A stretch of DNA of 64,000 nucleotides from NCBI RefSeq assembly GCF_022394535.1, contig NZ_CP089414.1, positions 4,464,001 through 4,528,000 on the forward strand, in the 5' to 3' direction. Every line of letters starts with the position of its first letter. Positions within the stretch are counted from its first letter, which is position 1. Origin of the DNA: Dyella terrae (lineage in GTDB: Bacteria; Pseudomonadota; Gammaproteobacteria; Xanthomonadales; Rhodanobacteraceae). The notes under the pieces were generated by a model that was given only the letters and a program-made list of their open reading frames with translations, was not told the origin of the DNA and searched no databases. The position numbers were made by a program, and so were the translations under genes. Shown in pieces: positions 10,248 to 18,404 of the stretch.

Positions 10248-11018
10248 TCAGACACTGAGATAGCCGCCATCGACGTTCAAGATCGCGCCGGTGGTGTACG
10301 ACGCGGCGTCGGATGCCAGGTACAGCGCTGCACCCGCCATTTCCGAGGGTTGCGCTACGCGGCGCATTGGCACGTGTGCCAGCGCCTGCTTGAGGATGGC
10401 TGGCGTATTGACCAGCACCGAGGCAAATTTGGTATCGGTCAGGCCCGGAAGCAGTGCGTTGCAACGCACGCCTTGTTCGGCGCATTCGACGGCAAACGCC
10501 TTGGTCATGGAGATCACGGCGGCCTTGGTGATCGAGTAGATGCCTTGCTGGAACCCCGGCACCACGCCGTTCACCGATGCCACGTTGACGATGGAGCCAC
10601 CACCGCTTTTCGCCATGAGCTTCGCGCCATAGGAGGACATGTAGAAGTAGCCGCGAATGTTCACATCCACCGTCTTCTGGAACACCGATGGGTCCGTGTC
10701 GGTGATGTGGCCGAAATAGGGATTGGTGGCCGCGTTGTTGACCAGGATGTCGAGGCGGCCATGCTTGACTTCGACCTGTGCATAGAGCGATTCGATCTGT
10801 TCCATCTCGCCGATATGGCAGGCGATGGCCTCGGCCGAGCCGCCTTCGGCAACAATGCCGTCGACCACGGCCTGGCAGTCGGCCTGCTTGCGGCTGGAGA
10901 CGATGACGTGGGCGCCGTGCGTGGCGAGCAGCTTGGCGATCTCGGCGCCGATGCCACGGCTGGCGCCGGTGACGATGGCGATCTTGCCGGTAAGGTCGAA
11001 AGTGACGGGTTTGCTCAT
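10248..11018 (-). CDS. Short-chain dehydrogenase/reductase
   Basis: A 256-residue SDR with TGASRGIG at 17-24, NNAA at 94-97, and catalytic Ser148, Tyr161 and Lys165 (YSITKAAV). Arg43 after the second strand (VSSRKQ) leaves NADP use possible. The protein is of the FabG / 3-hydroxyacyl dehydrogenase type and resembles the SDRs that accompany APH-type kinases and acyl-CoA dehydrogenases in catabolic clusters. It is separated by 73 bp from the histidine phosphatase gene upstream and by 16 bp from the second SDR downstream, all on one strand. The substrate is unknown. Confidence 0.88.
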   Translation of the reverse strand: MSKPVTFDLTGKIAIVTGASRGIGAEIAKLLATHGAHVIVSSRKQADCQAVVDGIVAEGGSAEAIACHIGEMEQIESLYAQVEVKHGRLDILVNNAATNPYFGHITDTDPSVFQKTVDVNIRGYFYMSSYGAKLMAKSGGGSIVNVASVNGVVPGFQQGIYSITKAAVISMTKAFAVECAEQGVRCNALLPGLTDTKFASVLVNTPAILKQALAHVPMRRVAQPSEMAGAALYLASDAASYTTGAILNVDGGYLSV

Positions 11019-11091
11019 GGATAGCAGAGTCCGGTGGAGTGGAAGTTCGGCACGGTCATATGGGCTTCAAGTGGCGGCTTGGGATGCGGCC

Positions 11092-11781
11092 TTACCGCAA
11101 CGTCACCAGTTGTTCGTCGCGCACGCGTTCAAGATGTGGCCACGCGTTGTAGGTCATCAGGCTTGGCCCGCGCGAGCCTAGCCGGAGCCGCGTCACGCCC
11201 GTGTTCACGAGCGACCAGCTGAGTTCAAACGCCTTCGACGGATGCGCTTGCAGCAGGGCGCTGGCCATGACGGCAATGGGGCCGCCCGAGGTGAACGCCC
11301 AGATCGTGTTCGCGTCGCTTTCGGTCAGTTTCCGCAGAGCATCCAGTACGCGCTGGCGGAAGCTGTCCCAGCTTTGGATGTAGTCCGCGTCGTGTTCGCC
11401 GCTGGTCCATCGATCGAGTGCATCGACGAACAGTTGCTGGAAGGAACGATAGGGATCAGCTTCCCGCTTCATGGCGTCACGCAGCGCGCCGGGCGCAGCG
11501 AGTTCGGGCCGCAGACGGGCCAGCAGTTCGAGATGATCGACTTCGTCCAGGCCGGGCATCACGATGGGTTCTGCGTCCACGCCTGCGGCTTGTAGGCAAG
11601 GTATCGCCGTGTCGCGATGACGGACGCGTGGCCCCATGGTGACGAGGTCGGGTTTGGCGCCGCACTCGGCAAACCATTTGCCCAGCAGTGTGGTTTGCCG
11701 TTCGCCCAGTGGCGACAACTGGTCGTAGTCCTCGGCATGGAAGCTGGCCTGTCCGTGCCGGATCAACAGTAGTTCGCGCAT
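11092..11781 (-). CDS. Histidine phosphatase family protein (phosphoglycerate-mutase-like)
   Basis: A 229-residue phosphatase. The catalytic RHG motif is at residues 8-10 (LLLIRHGQAS), followed by the LSPLGERQ region that holds a conserved phosphate-binding Arg, and a later SGGPIAV segment that replaces the usual second-His SHGG motif. AAGGA precedes the start, which lies 3 bp after the stop of the kinase gene, so the two are translationally close. Because the neighbour is an APH-type kinase, this enzyme may remove a phosphate placed by it or recycle a dead-end phosphoester. That is an inference from context only. Confidence 0.85.
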   Translation of the reverse strand: MRELLLIRHGQASFHAEDYDQLSPLGERQTTLLGKWFAECGAKPDLVTMGPRVRHRDTAIPCLQAAGVDAEPIVMPGLDEVDHLELLARLRPELAAPGALRDAMKREADPYRSFQQLFVDALDRWTSGEHDADYIQSWDSFRQRVLDALRKLTESDANTIWAFTSGGPIAVMASALLQAHPSKAFELSWSLVNTGVTRLRLGSRGPSLMTYNAWPHLERVRDEQLVTLR

Positions 11782-11784
11782 GCA

Positions 11785-12852
11785 TCAGTCCTTGGCGCGC
11801 ATCAGTCGGCGGCAACGCATGCCCATGTACTTCGCTGCATCACCGAAACCCGCAAATTGCGGGTTGGTGGTCTGACCCAGCGCGTAGCGGCGATAGATCT
11901 GCTGGATGATCACCATCAGGCGGAACAGGCCGAAGACTTCGTAGAAGCGCCAGCACGAGACATCGATGCCAGTGCGTTCGCCGTAGTAATCCACTACCTC
12001 GCGACGGGTGAGCATGCCCGCTTCGTGCGTGGGTTGGCGGCGGAATGACTGGAACACCGGATCGTCGTCCGCTTGCACCCAGTAAGCGAGCGAACTGCCC
12101 AGATCCATCAATGGATCGCCGATGGTTGCCAGTTCCCAGTCGAGCACACCGACGATATCGAGCGGGTTGTCCGCCGCGAGCACGACGTTGTCGAAGCGGA
12201 AGTCGTTGTGGATGACGCAACTGCCGTTGTCGTGTGCTGGCTGCTGGGCGTCAAGCCAGGCGATAACGTCGTCGCAGGGGTCTGAGCCTTCCGTTGCGGC
12301 CTGTCGCCAGCGTTCGCTCCAGCCGGCGAGCTGTCGAGCGATATAGCCCTCGCCTTTGCCGAAGTCCTTGAGCTCCGGTTGCGTGGCATCGACCTGATGC
12401 AGTTCGATCAGTCGGTCGATAAAGCCTATGCACAGCGCACGCACACCCTCGCGGTCGAGGCCTAACTCGTGCGGTAGGTCACGGCGCAGGATGGTGCCAT
12501 TCAATCGCTCCATCACGTAGAAATCCTGCCCGATCACGCTCTCGTCGTCGCAGCGCGCGAGGATGGCCGGTACGTAGGGATAGCTGGCCTCGAGGGCGCC
12601 CATGATGCGTGCTTCACGCATCATGTCGTGCGCGGACTTTGCCTTGGCACCGCGCGGCGGGCGACGCAACACGAGTTCGCGATGGGGGTAGTGCAGGAGA
12701 TAAGTGAGGTTGGATGCCCCGCCGGGGAACTGCTTCACGGCGGGCGTGCCCTCCAGCCCGGCGATGTGCTGCTTCAGGAAAGCATCAACATGGGCGACAT
12801 CGAAAGCATCTTCGTCGCGCACGGCGCGTGCCTGATCGGGGATAGCCGTCAT
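11785..12852 (-). CDS. APH-type phosphotransferase partnered with acyl-CoA dehydrogenase (ACAD10/11- and LvaA-like)
   Basis: A 355-residue kinase-fold protein. The catalytic loop HNDFRFDN is at 215-222 (Asp217 as base, Asn222 as metal ligand) and the DFG-equivalent DWE at 238-240; the N-terminal lobe has the VLRRPP lysine-region block typical of this group. Proteins of this type are fused to or encoded with acyl-CoA dehydrogenases: mammalian ACAD10/11 and the Pseudomonas putida levulinate operon, where LvaA phosphorylates a 4-hydroxyacyl-CoA. Its start overlaps the acyl-CoA dehydrogenase stop by 4 bases (ATGA), implying coupled translation. It is very unlikely to be an antibiotic resistance enzyme. 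Substrate assignment to a 4-hydroxyacyl-CoA is inference. Confidence 0.88.
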   Translation of the reverse strand: MTAIPDQARAVRDEDAFDVAHVDAFLKQHIAGLEGTPAVKQFPGGASNLTYLLHYPHRELVLRRPPRGAKAKSAHDMMREARIMGALEASYPYVPAILARCDDESVIGQDFYVMERLNGTILRRDLPHELGLDREGVRALCIGFIDRLIELHQVDATQPELKDFGKGEGYIARQLAGWSERWRQAATEGSDPCDDVIAWLDAQQPAHDNGSCVIHNDFRFDNVVLAADNPLDIVGVLDWELATIGDPLMDLGSSLAYWVQADDDPVFQSFRRQPTHEAGMLTRREVVDYYGERTGIDVSCWRFYEVFGLFRLMVIIQQIYRRYALGQTTNPQFAGFGDAAKYMGMRCRRLMRAKD

Positions 12853-14078
12853 GCGTGATTCTCCGTGGACAACTGCGCTTTGGCTTCGAGTTTGGCGACC
12901 ACGGCGCGATGGACTTCGTCAGGACCATCGGCCAGACGCAGCACGCGTGCATAGGCGTAGAGCCGCGCCAGCGGGAAGTCGTCGGTGAGCCCGGCGCCGC
13001 CATGGATCTGGATGGCCGCCTCGGCGGCTTGCTGAGCGACGGAGGGCACCACAACCTTGATCTGCGAGATCAGGCTGAGCGCGGCCTTGGGGCCGTATTG
13101 GTCCAACGTCCAGGCAGTTTTCAGCGTAAGCAGCCGTGCTTGCTCGATGGCCATGCGCAGGTTGGCGACGATGTCGGCGTTGCCGCCTAGCTTGATCAGG
13201 GGCTGCCCGAATGCCACGCGCGACTGCGCGCGTTTGCATAGCAACGACAACGCCCGTTCGGCCGCGCCGAGTGCGCGCATGCAGTGGTGCACGCGCCCCG
13301 GACCCAGCCGCCCCTGTGCGATCTCGAAGCCGCGCCCAGGGCCCAGGATCACGTTGGACGCGGGCAACCGTACGTTGGCGAAATGCAGCTCGCCATGGCC
13401 GGATGGCTCGTCGTAGTCGTGGAACACCGGAAGCATGCGCTCGATGTGCACACCCGGCGCGTCGAGGGGGCAGATCACCATGCTGTGGCGCTGGTGCGGT
13501 TCGGCGTCCGGGTCGCTCAGCCCCATGAAGATCACGAAGCGGCAGTGCGGATGACCAAGGCCGGTCGTCCACCACTTGCGGCCGTTCAGCACGATCTCGT
13601 CGCCTTCCAGCATGGCGGTTGCCCGCATGTTGGTGGCGTCGGAGGAGGCCACCTCAGGCTCCGTCATGGCGAACCCTGAGCGGATGTCGCCACGCAGCAA
13701 GGGCTCCAGCCATTGCTCGTGTTGTTGGGCAGAGCCATAGCGATGCAGTACCTCCATGTTGCCGGTGTCTGGCGCGCTGCAGTTGAACACCTCGGGCGCG
13801 ATAAACGAATGGCCCATGATTTCCGCGAGCGGCGCGTATTCCACGTTGCTCAGGCCGGGGCCACCTTCCAGATCGGGCAGGAACAGGTTCCACAGACCGG
13901 CGTCGCGCGCTCGCGTCTTCAACTGCTCCATCACAGCCGGCTGCCGCCATTGGCGATGATCGGTGCCACCGGCAAGTTGCGAGGTGTAGACCGACTCGGC
14001 GGGGAGCACTTCCTCGCGCATGAAACGTTCCAGGCGTTCGGCAATGACGCGGGTGCGTTCGGAAGGGGCGAAATCCAT
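12849..14078 (-). CDS. Acyl-CoA dehydrogenase family protein (ACAD10/11- and LvaC-like)
   Basis: A 409-residue flavoprotein and first gene of the six-gene operon. Visible family blocks are FAMTEPEVASSDATN (FAD/substrate region, about 136-150), NGRKWWTTG (about 164-172), and the C-terminal IQIHGGAGLTDDFPLARLYAYARVLRLADGPDEV. AAGGAG lies 7 bases before the start. With the overlapping kinase gene it forms the pair that in the Lva and ACAD11 systems converts a 4-hydroxyacyl-CoA, via a phosphorylated intermediate, to an enoyl or 3-hydroxyacyl product. A plain branched or cyclic acyl-CoA dehydrogenase is the alternative. The ribosome binding site abuts the large palindromic element, so the transcript leader probably contains that element. 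Confidence 0.9.
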   Translation of the reverse strand: MDFAPSERTRVIAERLERFMREEVLPAESVYTSQLAGGTDHRQWRQPAVMEQLKTRARDAGLWNLFLPDLEGGPGLSNVEYAPLAEIMGHSFIAPEVFNCSAPDTGNMEVLHRYGSAQQHEQWLEPLLRGDIRSGFAMTEPEVASSDATNMRATAMLEGDEIVLNGRKWWTTGLGHPHCRFVIFMGLSDPDAEPHQRHSMVICPLDAPGVHIERMLPVFHDYDEPSGHGELHFANVRLPASNVILGPGRGFEIAQGRLGPGRVHHCMRALGAAERALSLLCKRAQSRVAFGQPLIKLGGNADIVANLRMAIEQARLLTLKTAWTLDQYGPKAALSLISQIKVVVPSVAQQAAEAAIQIHGGAGLTDDFPLARLYAYARVLRLADGPDEVHRAVVAKLEAKAQLSTENHA

Positions 14079-14092
14079 GGTGGGTCTCCTTG

Positions 14093-14361
14093 AGGACGCT
14101 CTGATCTATTCAACGCGGGTGGCATGACGTCCAGAAAGCCCGCAGGGTGTGGGGCGTGACACAGCCCAGGCTGGTTGCCTGGGCAAGTTGCGCACCGCAC
14201 CCTGCGGGCTTTCTGGACGTCACCCGCAGGGCCGGCTCTGTTTGCCTGCCGCTGCGCGCCGCGCTGTCTCGACAGGCCACCAGCCTGCCTTCAACAGCGC
14301 AACACGCAGCGGCAGGCAAACAGAACCGGTGACACCCACGTTGAATAGATCAGAGCGTCCT
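14093..14361. repeat. 269-bp cloverleaf-like nested palindromic element
   Basis: An outer inverted repeat of 29 bp with one mismatch (14093-14121 with 14333-14361) encloses two side-by-side hairpins. Arm A pairs 14125-14149 with 14198-14222 (25 bp, perfect) around a 48-base loop. Arm B pairs 14232-14256 with 14305-14329 (25 bp, one mismatch) around another 48-base loop. The arms are separated by 9 bases and from the outer stem by 3 bases each. Loop A holds a further 7-bp hairpin (14164-14170 with 14178-14184). The sequence CAGGCTGGT-N-GCCTG occurs in loop A and, on the other strand, in loop B, so the two arms look like diverged inverted copies. No convincing gene, transposase or target duplication is seen. 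Most likely a dispersed MITE/REP-like element. Confidence 0.85.
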
Positions 14362-14454
14362 TAACTTCCCATGGAGCGTACGCTTCAGACAGCTGATAAT
14401 TGAAATGAATATGCTTTATGGGTTGGCATTAGTCTGATGAATGGGTGGGAAGTT
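14362..14454. promoter_or_regulatory. Probable control region of the LysR gene and the divergent operon
   Basis: This AT-richer stretch (TAATTGAAATGAATATGCTT and surroundings) lies between the palindromic element and the LysR start. It contains the palindrome AGCGTACGCT and is the natural place for the LysR binding site and the divergent promoters, because the palindrome fills the rest of the 376-bp gap. No single operator can be named with confidence. Confidence 0.4.
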
Positions 14455-15375
14455 ATGGAACGTGATGGCCGCATCGACCTGAATCTGTTCCGCGTCCTGG
14501 ACGCGATCTACACGCAGGGCGGCGTCAGCGCAGCGGCACGCGTGCTACACCTGACCCAGCCGGCGGTGACGCATGCCTTGCGTCGCCTGCGCGACCAACT
14601 GGGCGATCCATTGTTCGTCCGGCAGGGCAATCGCCTGCTGCCCACGGATAAAGTGCGAGCGATGATGCCCGCGGTGCAGGCGCACCTGAAAGGGTTGCTG
14701 GCCAGTACGCATGCGCAGCCCGTATTCGACCCGTCGCAGTTGCAGATGGAATTCGTCATCGGTTTTCGCGACATCCTCGAGTCGATTGCGCTGCCGCGAT
14801 TGATGGCGAGTATCGGGAGCGAAGCACCAGGCGTGCGTGTGGTGAGCCGGCGCGTGGCGGCCGAAGATGTGGAACGCGACCTGGGCACGGGTGCGCTGGA
14901 CTTGGCGGTAGATCGCCCCTTGCGCGCAGGGGAACGCATCTCACATCGGCGCCTGCTGGATGAGACGCTGGCGGTGGTGATGCGACGCGATCACCCACTG
15001 GCGAATCAACTGCGACGAAGCGACTACCTGGCGGCGCAGCACGTCACCGTGTCGCCGCTGGGCGAATCGAGCGCGCTGGATACCTTGCTGGGCCAGAACG
15101 GCATGTTCCGCGAGGTGCGCATGGTGGCGCAGCACTACTTTTCGGCATGTCAGATCGCTGCCGCCAGCGACCTGCTGCTGACCGTGCCCAAGGCGTACGC
15201 TGACCATCTCGCGGCGCTGCTGCCCATCGCGTTGCAGCCGTTGCCGGTTCGTATCCGTGCCATTCCCATCCTTGCCTGTTGGCACGATTCCAAGGACGAC
15301 GACCAGCCCCATCGCTGGTTTCGTGAACGTCTCGTCAAGTCGATCACCGGCGCGATGCAATCGACGCCGCGATGA
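14455..15375 (+). CDS. LysR-type regulator of the divergent catabolic operon
   Basis: A 306-residue LysR-family regulator of the NodD/LinR/PNPR type: an N-terminal helix-turn-helix (IDLNLFRVLDAIYTQGG, then AAARVLHLTQPAVTHALRRL) followed by a substrate-binding domain. Start 14455 is preferred over 14437 because GGGAAG lies just upstream. It is transcribed away from the six-gene acyl-CoA dehydrogenase/kinase operon, the usual arrangement for a LysR protein that responds to an intermediate of the pathway it controls. The inducer is unknown. A GC-rich hairpin follows the gene at 15462-15485. Confidence 0.88.
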   Translation: MERDGRIDLNLFRVLDAIYTQGGVSAAARVLHLTQPAVTHALRRLRDQLGDPLFVRQGNRLLPTDKVRAMMPAVQAHLKGLLASTHAQPVFDPSQLQMEFVIGFRDILESIALPRLMASIGSEAPGVRVVSRRVAAEDVERDLGTGALDLAVDRPLRAGERISHRRLLDETLAVVMRRDHPLANQLRRSDYLAAQHVTVSPLGESSALDTLLGQNGMFREVRMVAQHYFSACQIAAASDLLLTVPKAYADHLAALLPIALQPLPVRIRAIPILACWHDSKDDDQPHRWFRERLVKSITGAMQSTPR

Positions 15376-15461
15376 CTTGCGGGTGCCACGGCAGCGGGCG
15401 CAGGATGAGCAGTACGGCGCGGCGCCTTCCCTGCGACCCGCGCTGATCTGACTCCAGGACA

Positions 15462-15485
15462 CGCCCGGCGGCTTTCCGCCGGGCG
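15462..15485. other. GC-rich hairpin between the LysR gene and the next gene
   Basis: A perfect 10-bp stem (CGCCCGGCGG with CCGCCGGGCG) with a CTTT loop. There is no T run after it, so it is either a weak terminator of the LysR gene or a structure in the leader of the next gene, whose ribosome binding site starts 12 bases later. Confidence 0.6.
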
Positions 15486-15509
15486 GTCCCCATGACGAGG
15501 TGTCCTTGC

Positions 15510-17187
15510 ATGTCCGAGCAGTTGCCAGCCCCTGAGGTCGTCTACGACCCGACGGATCCGATGAATCGCAAGGAGCAGATGTTCCCGCGCCTTGACCCCT
15601 CCATGGTCCGGCGCATCGCCGCCTACGGGCAGGAGGAACACGTACCGGCTGGCACGGTGCTGTTCGAGCGCGGCCAGCGCGGCGTCGACTTCTTCCTTGT
15701 GCTGGACGGCATCGTCGAGATCTTCGATGTCGACAAGTACGGTCAGTCCAATGTCTTCACGATGTACTCGTCGCGGCAGTTCAGCGGCGAGATGAACATG
15801 TTCAACCGCCGCGCAGTGATGGCGTCCGCGCGTGTGGCCATGGACAGCCACATACTGCGCGTGCACTCGGATGATTTTCGCCGCATGGTGGCCGCGGAAG
15901 CGGACATCAGCGAAATCATCATGCGTGCCTTCATCCTGCGGCGCGTGGGTTTGATCCGCGCTGGCTTCGGCGGCGTGGTGCTGGTTGGGCCGGGGCACAG
16001 TGCCGATACCTTGCGGCTGGAGCGCTTCCTTGTGCGCAACGGCTATCCCCATCGCCTGATCGACACGGAGAGCGAGCCCGAAGCCGACGGCTTTATCGAG
16101 TGTTTCCAACTCGCCCACGAGCAGCTTCCCGTGGTGATTTGCCCGGAGCGCTGCTTCCTGCAAAACCCGACCACCGCGGAGCTTGCCGACGAACTGGGGA
16201 TTACCGAAACCATCGATCCGGATTTTGTCTATGACGTAGTGGTGGCCGGTGCGGGCCCCGCGGGGCTGGCCGCTGCCGTATACGCGGCGTCGGAAGGGCT
16301 ATCGACCCTGGTGGTAGAAGGCGTTGCGCCGGGCGGGCAGGCGGGCACCTCGTCCAGAATCGAGAACTACCTGGGCTTTCCCACCGGCATCTCGGGACAG
16401 GCGCTGGCGGGGCGCGCGCAGGCGCAGGCGCAGAAGTTCGGCGCGCGGCTGGCGATTTCGCGACAGGCCTCCGGTATCGACTGCTCGGTGCAGCCGTATC
16501 GCATCGCCCTGGACGACGGCCAGAGCGTGCAGGCGCGCGTCGTGATCGTGGCGACGGGTGCGCGGTATCGCAAGCTGGATGTTCCTGGCTATGCACAGTT
16601 CGAAGGCGCGGGCATCCACTACGCCTGTACGGCGATGGAGGGCCAACTGTGCAAGGGGGGGCGAAGTGGTGGTGGTCGGCGGCGGCAACTCGGCGGGGCA
16701 GGCGGCGGTATTTCTGTCGCGCATCGCCTCGCATGTGCATGTGTTGGTCCGATCGTCAGGATTGGCGGCCACCATGTCCGATTACCTTGTGCAGCGTATC
16801 CTGCGCTCTTCGTCGATCAGCTTGCATACGCACAGTGAGATCGTCGGGCTTGAAGGAGAGGGGCGCCTGAGCCAGGTGACATGGCAGCAGCGCGACACTG
16901 GCGAGCTGACCACGCGCCACGTCAACAACGTCTTCGTGATGATCGGCGCGGAACCCAATACGGATTGGCTGAAGGATTGCCTGGCGCTGGATGACAAAGG
17001 CTTCGTACTCACCGGCCGCTGTACTCAGGGCCATTTGCTCGAATCGCCTTATGCCACCACCAAGCCCGGCATCTTTGCGGTGGGCGACGTGCGTTCCGGC
17101 TCGGTCAAGCGCGTGGCGTCGAGCGTGGGCGAAGGTTCGGTGGTGGTCCAGGCGGTCCATCACTATCTGGTGCCGACGCCGGTTTGA
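15510..17187 (+). CDS. Cyclic-nucleotide-binding-domain thioredoxin-reductase-like flavoprotein (one frameshift)
   Basis: The repaired 558-residue product has three parts: a cNMP-binding beta-roll (about 30-150, with FFLVLDGIVEIFD and the FSGEMNMFNRR phosphate-cassette region), a thioredoxin-like linker domain (about 155-235), and a thioredoxin-reductase-like domain with FAD motif VVVAGAGPAGLAAAVYA and NADPH motif VVVVGGGNSAGQAAVF. The CxxC pair of real thioredoxin reductases is not there; Cys373 and Cys381 in the corresponding region are too far apart. The coding frame breaks at a run of seven G (16655-16661); removing one G joins the frames exactly between the FAD and NADPH parts. GAGG precedes the start by 9 bases. 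Likely a redox or nitrosative-stress flavoenzyme; its partner is unknown. Confidence 0.85.
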
Positions 17188-17313
17188 GCGTGTGCCCAAG
17201 GACGGCAAGGGGTATGTCCAGGCCCTACACTGTGGCTTTCTATCAGCGGAAAGCAGCGATGTCGCTTCAGTCGTGTCCATCGGTTCTCGTTTGCCGTGCA
17301 GGGCGCCGCGCGC

Positions 17314-18141
17314 ATGGCTGAAGTGCGTGAGGCCATCCTGGACGCTGCGCGTGTACTGGGCGATCGACTGGAGGCGGAGTTGCTGCTCGTCCACGTTCTG
17401 GACAAGCCGCGTAGCTGGTTGATTGCGCATGCCGACGATGTATTGGATGAAGCCCAGTCTTCCGCTTTTTCCGAGCTGGTAGAGCGCCGTCGCGGCGGCG
17501 AACCGGTGGCGTATATCACCGGGCATCGCGGCTTCTGGACGCTGGAGCTGGAGGTCACACCTGCCACGCTGATTCCGCGCCCCGAAACCGAACTGTTAGT
17601 GGAACTCGCGCTGGCGCGGATGACGCCGCGCGCACGTGTCGTGGACCTGGGCACAGGCAGTGGCGCCATTGCGTTGTCCATTGCGCGCGAAAGCCCTGCG
17701 GCCAGCGTCGTCGCCACTGACGCGAGTGCCGACGCGCTCGCCGTGGCGCAGCGCAACGGTGAGCGTCACGGCATTCGCAACGTGCGTTTTGTGCAGGGCG
17801 ATTGGCTCGCGCCATTGGCTGGCGAGCACTTCGAGTTGATCGTATCCAACCCGCCCTACATCGAGGCGGACGACCCTCATTTGGGACAGGGCGATCTTCG
17901 CTTTGAGCCGTCGTCCGCGTTGGCGTCCGGTGTGGATGGTCTGGAGGATATTCGCCGCATCGTCGCGCAGGCGCGTGATCATCTGGCGCCGGACGGGTGG
18001 CTGTTGATGGAGCATGGCTGGAATCAGGGCGCTGCCGTGCGCGAGATACTTTCGTCGGCGGGCTATCACGACGTTCTTACCGTGCAGGATCTGGAGCAGC
18101 GCGATCGCGTGAGTGGTGGCGTCTGGGGACGTGACGTCTAA
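17314..18141 (+). CDS. prmC: Release factor glutamine methyltransferase PrmC (HemK)
   Basis: A 275-residue enzyme that methylates the Gln of the GGQ motif of peptide release factors RF1 and RF2 using S-adenosylmethionine. It shows the SAM motif DLGTGSG at 111-117, the catalytic NPPY at 179-182, and the N-terminal helical domain that docks the release factor, followed by the [14 protein letters not shown] linker. Start 17314 gives the usual length; a GTG at 17296 is an alternative. It is followed by a dRS3-like repeat and a bidirectional terminator shared with dxs. Confidence 0.96.
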   Translation: MAEVREAILDAARVLGDRLEAELLLVHVLDKPRSWLIAHADDVLDEAQSSAFSELVERRRGGEPVAYITGHRGFWTLELEVTPATLIPRPETELLVELALARMTPRARVVDLGTGSGAIALSIARESPAASVVATDASADALAVAQRNGERHGIRNVRFVQGDWLAPLAGEHFELIVSNPPYIEADDPHLGQGDLRFEPSSALASGVDGLEDIRRIVAQARDHLAPDGWLLMEHGWNQGAAVREILSSAGYHDVLTVQDLEQRDRVSGGVWGRDV

Positions 18142-18172
18142 GAGCCGGTTCAAAATCTCCAGGCTTGTTGCT

Positions 18173-18300
18173 CGTCATTCCGGCGTAGGCCGGAATCCAG
18201 TGGCCCTGCCGCATGGTTTTCGCGAAACAGCCAAACGCTTTGATGGCACGCGACAATCGACTGCGTTCGACACTGGATTCCGGCCTACGCCGGAATGACG
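18173..18300. repeat. dRS3-like inverted repeat element (copy 1)
   Basis: A perfect 29-bp inverted repeat (18173-18201 with 18272-18300; core ATTCCGGCNTANGCCGGAAT) encloses 70 bases. Each arm is itself a small hairpin around CCGGC/GCCGG. A second, diverged copy lies at 56858-56960. This is a dispersed intergenic palindrome of the kind found in many proteobacteria. Confidence 0.9.
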
Positions 18301-18352
18301 GTGAGGAAAAATGGGCCCTCGGTCGAGACCATAAGCAGGCTCTAAGCAAACA

Positions 18353-18379
18353 AAAACGCCGCGCTAAGCGCGGCGTTTT
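18353..18379. terminator. Bidirectional terminator between prmC and dxs
   Basis: A perfect 12-bp stem (AAAACGCCGCGC with GCGCGGCGTTTT) with a TAA loop, giving a T run on either strand. It serves prmC on the plus strand and dxs on the minus strand. Confidence 0.93.
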
Positions 18380-18404
18380 CGCAGTACTTCAGGATTCTGG
18401 CAAA

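Noticed and set aside
11785..12852. Aminoglycoside resistance gene
   Set aside because: The kinase fold is shared, but overlap with an acyl-CoA dehydrogenase gene and the VLRRPP block indicate the metabolic ACAD-linked family.
14110..14364. Small open frames within the palindromic element
   Set aside because: They exist on both strands because the sequence is an inverted repeat; none has a ribosome binding site, and their products mirror each other.
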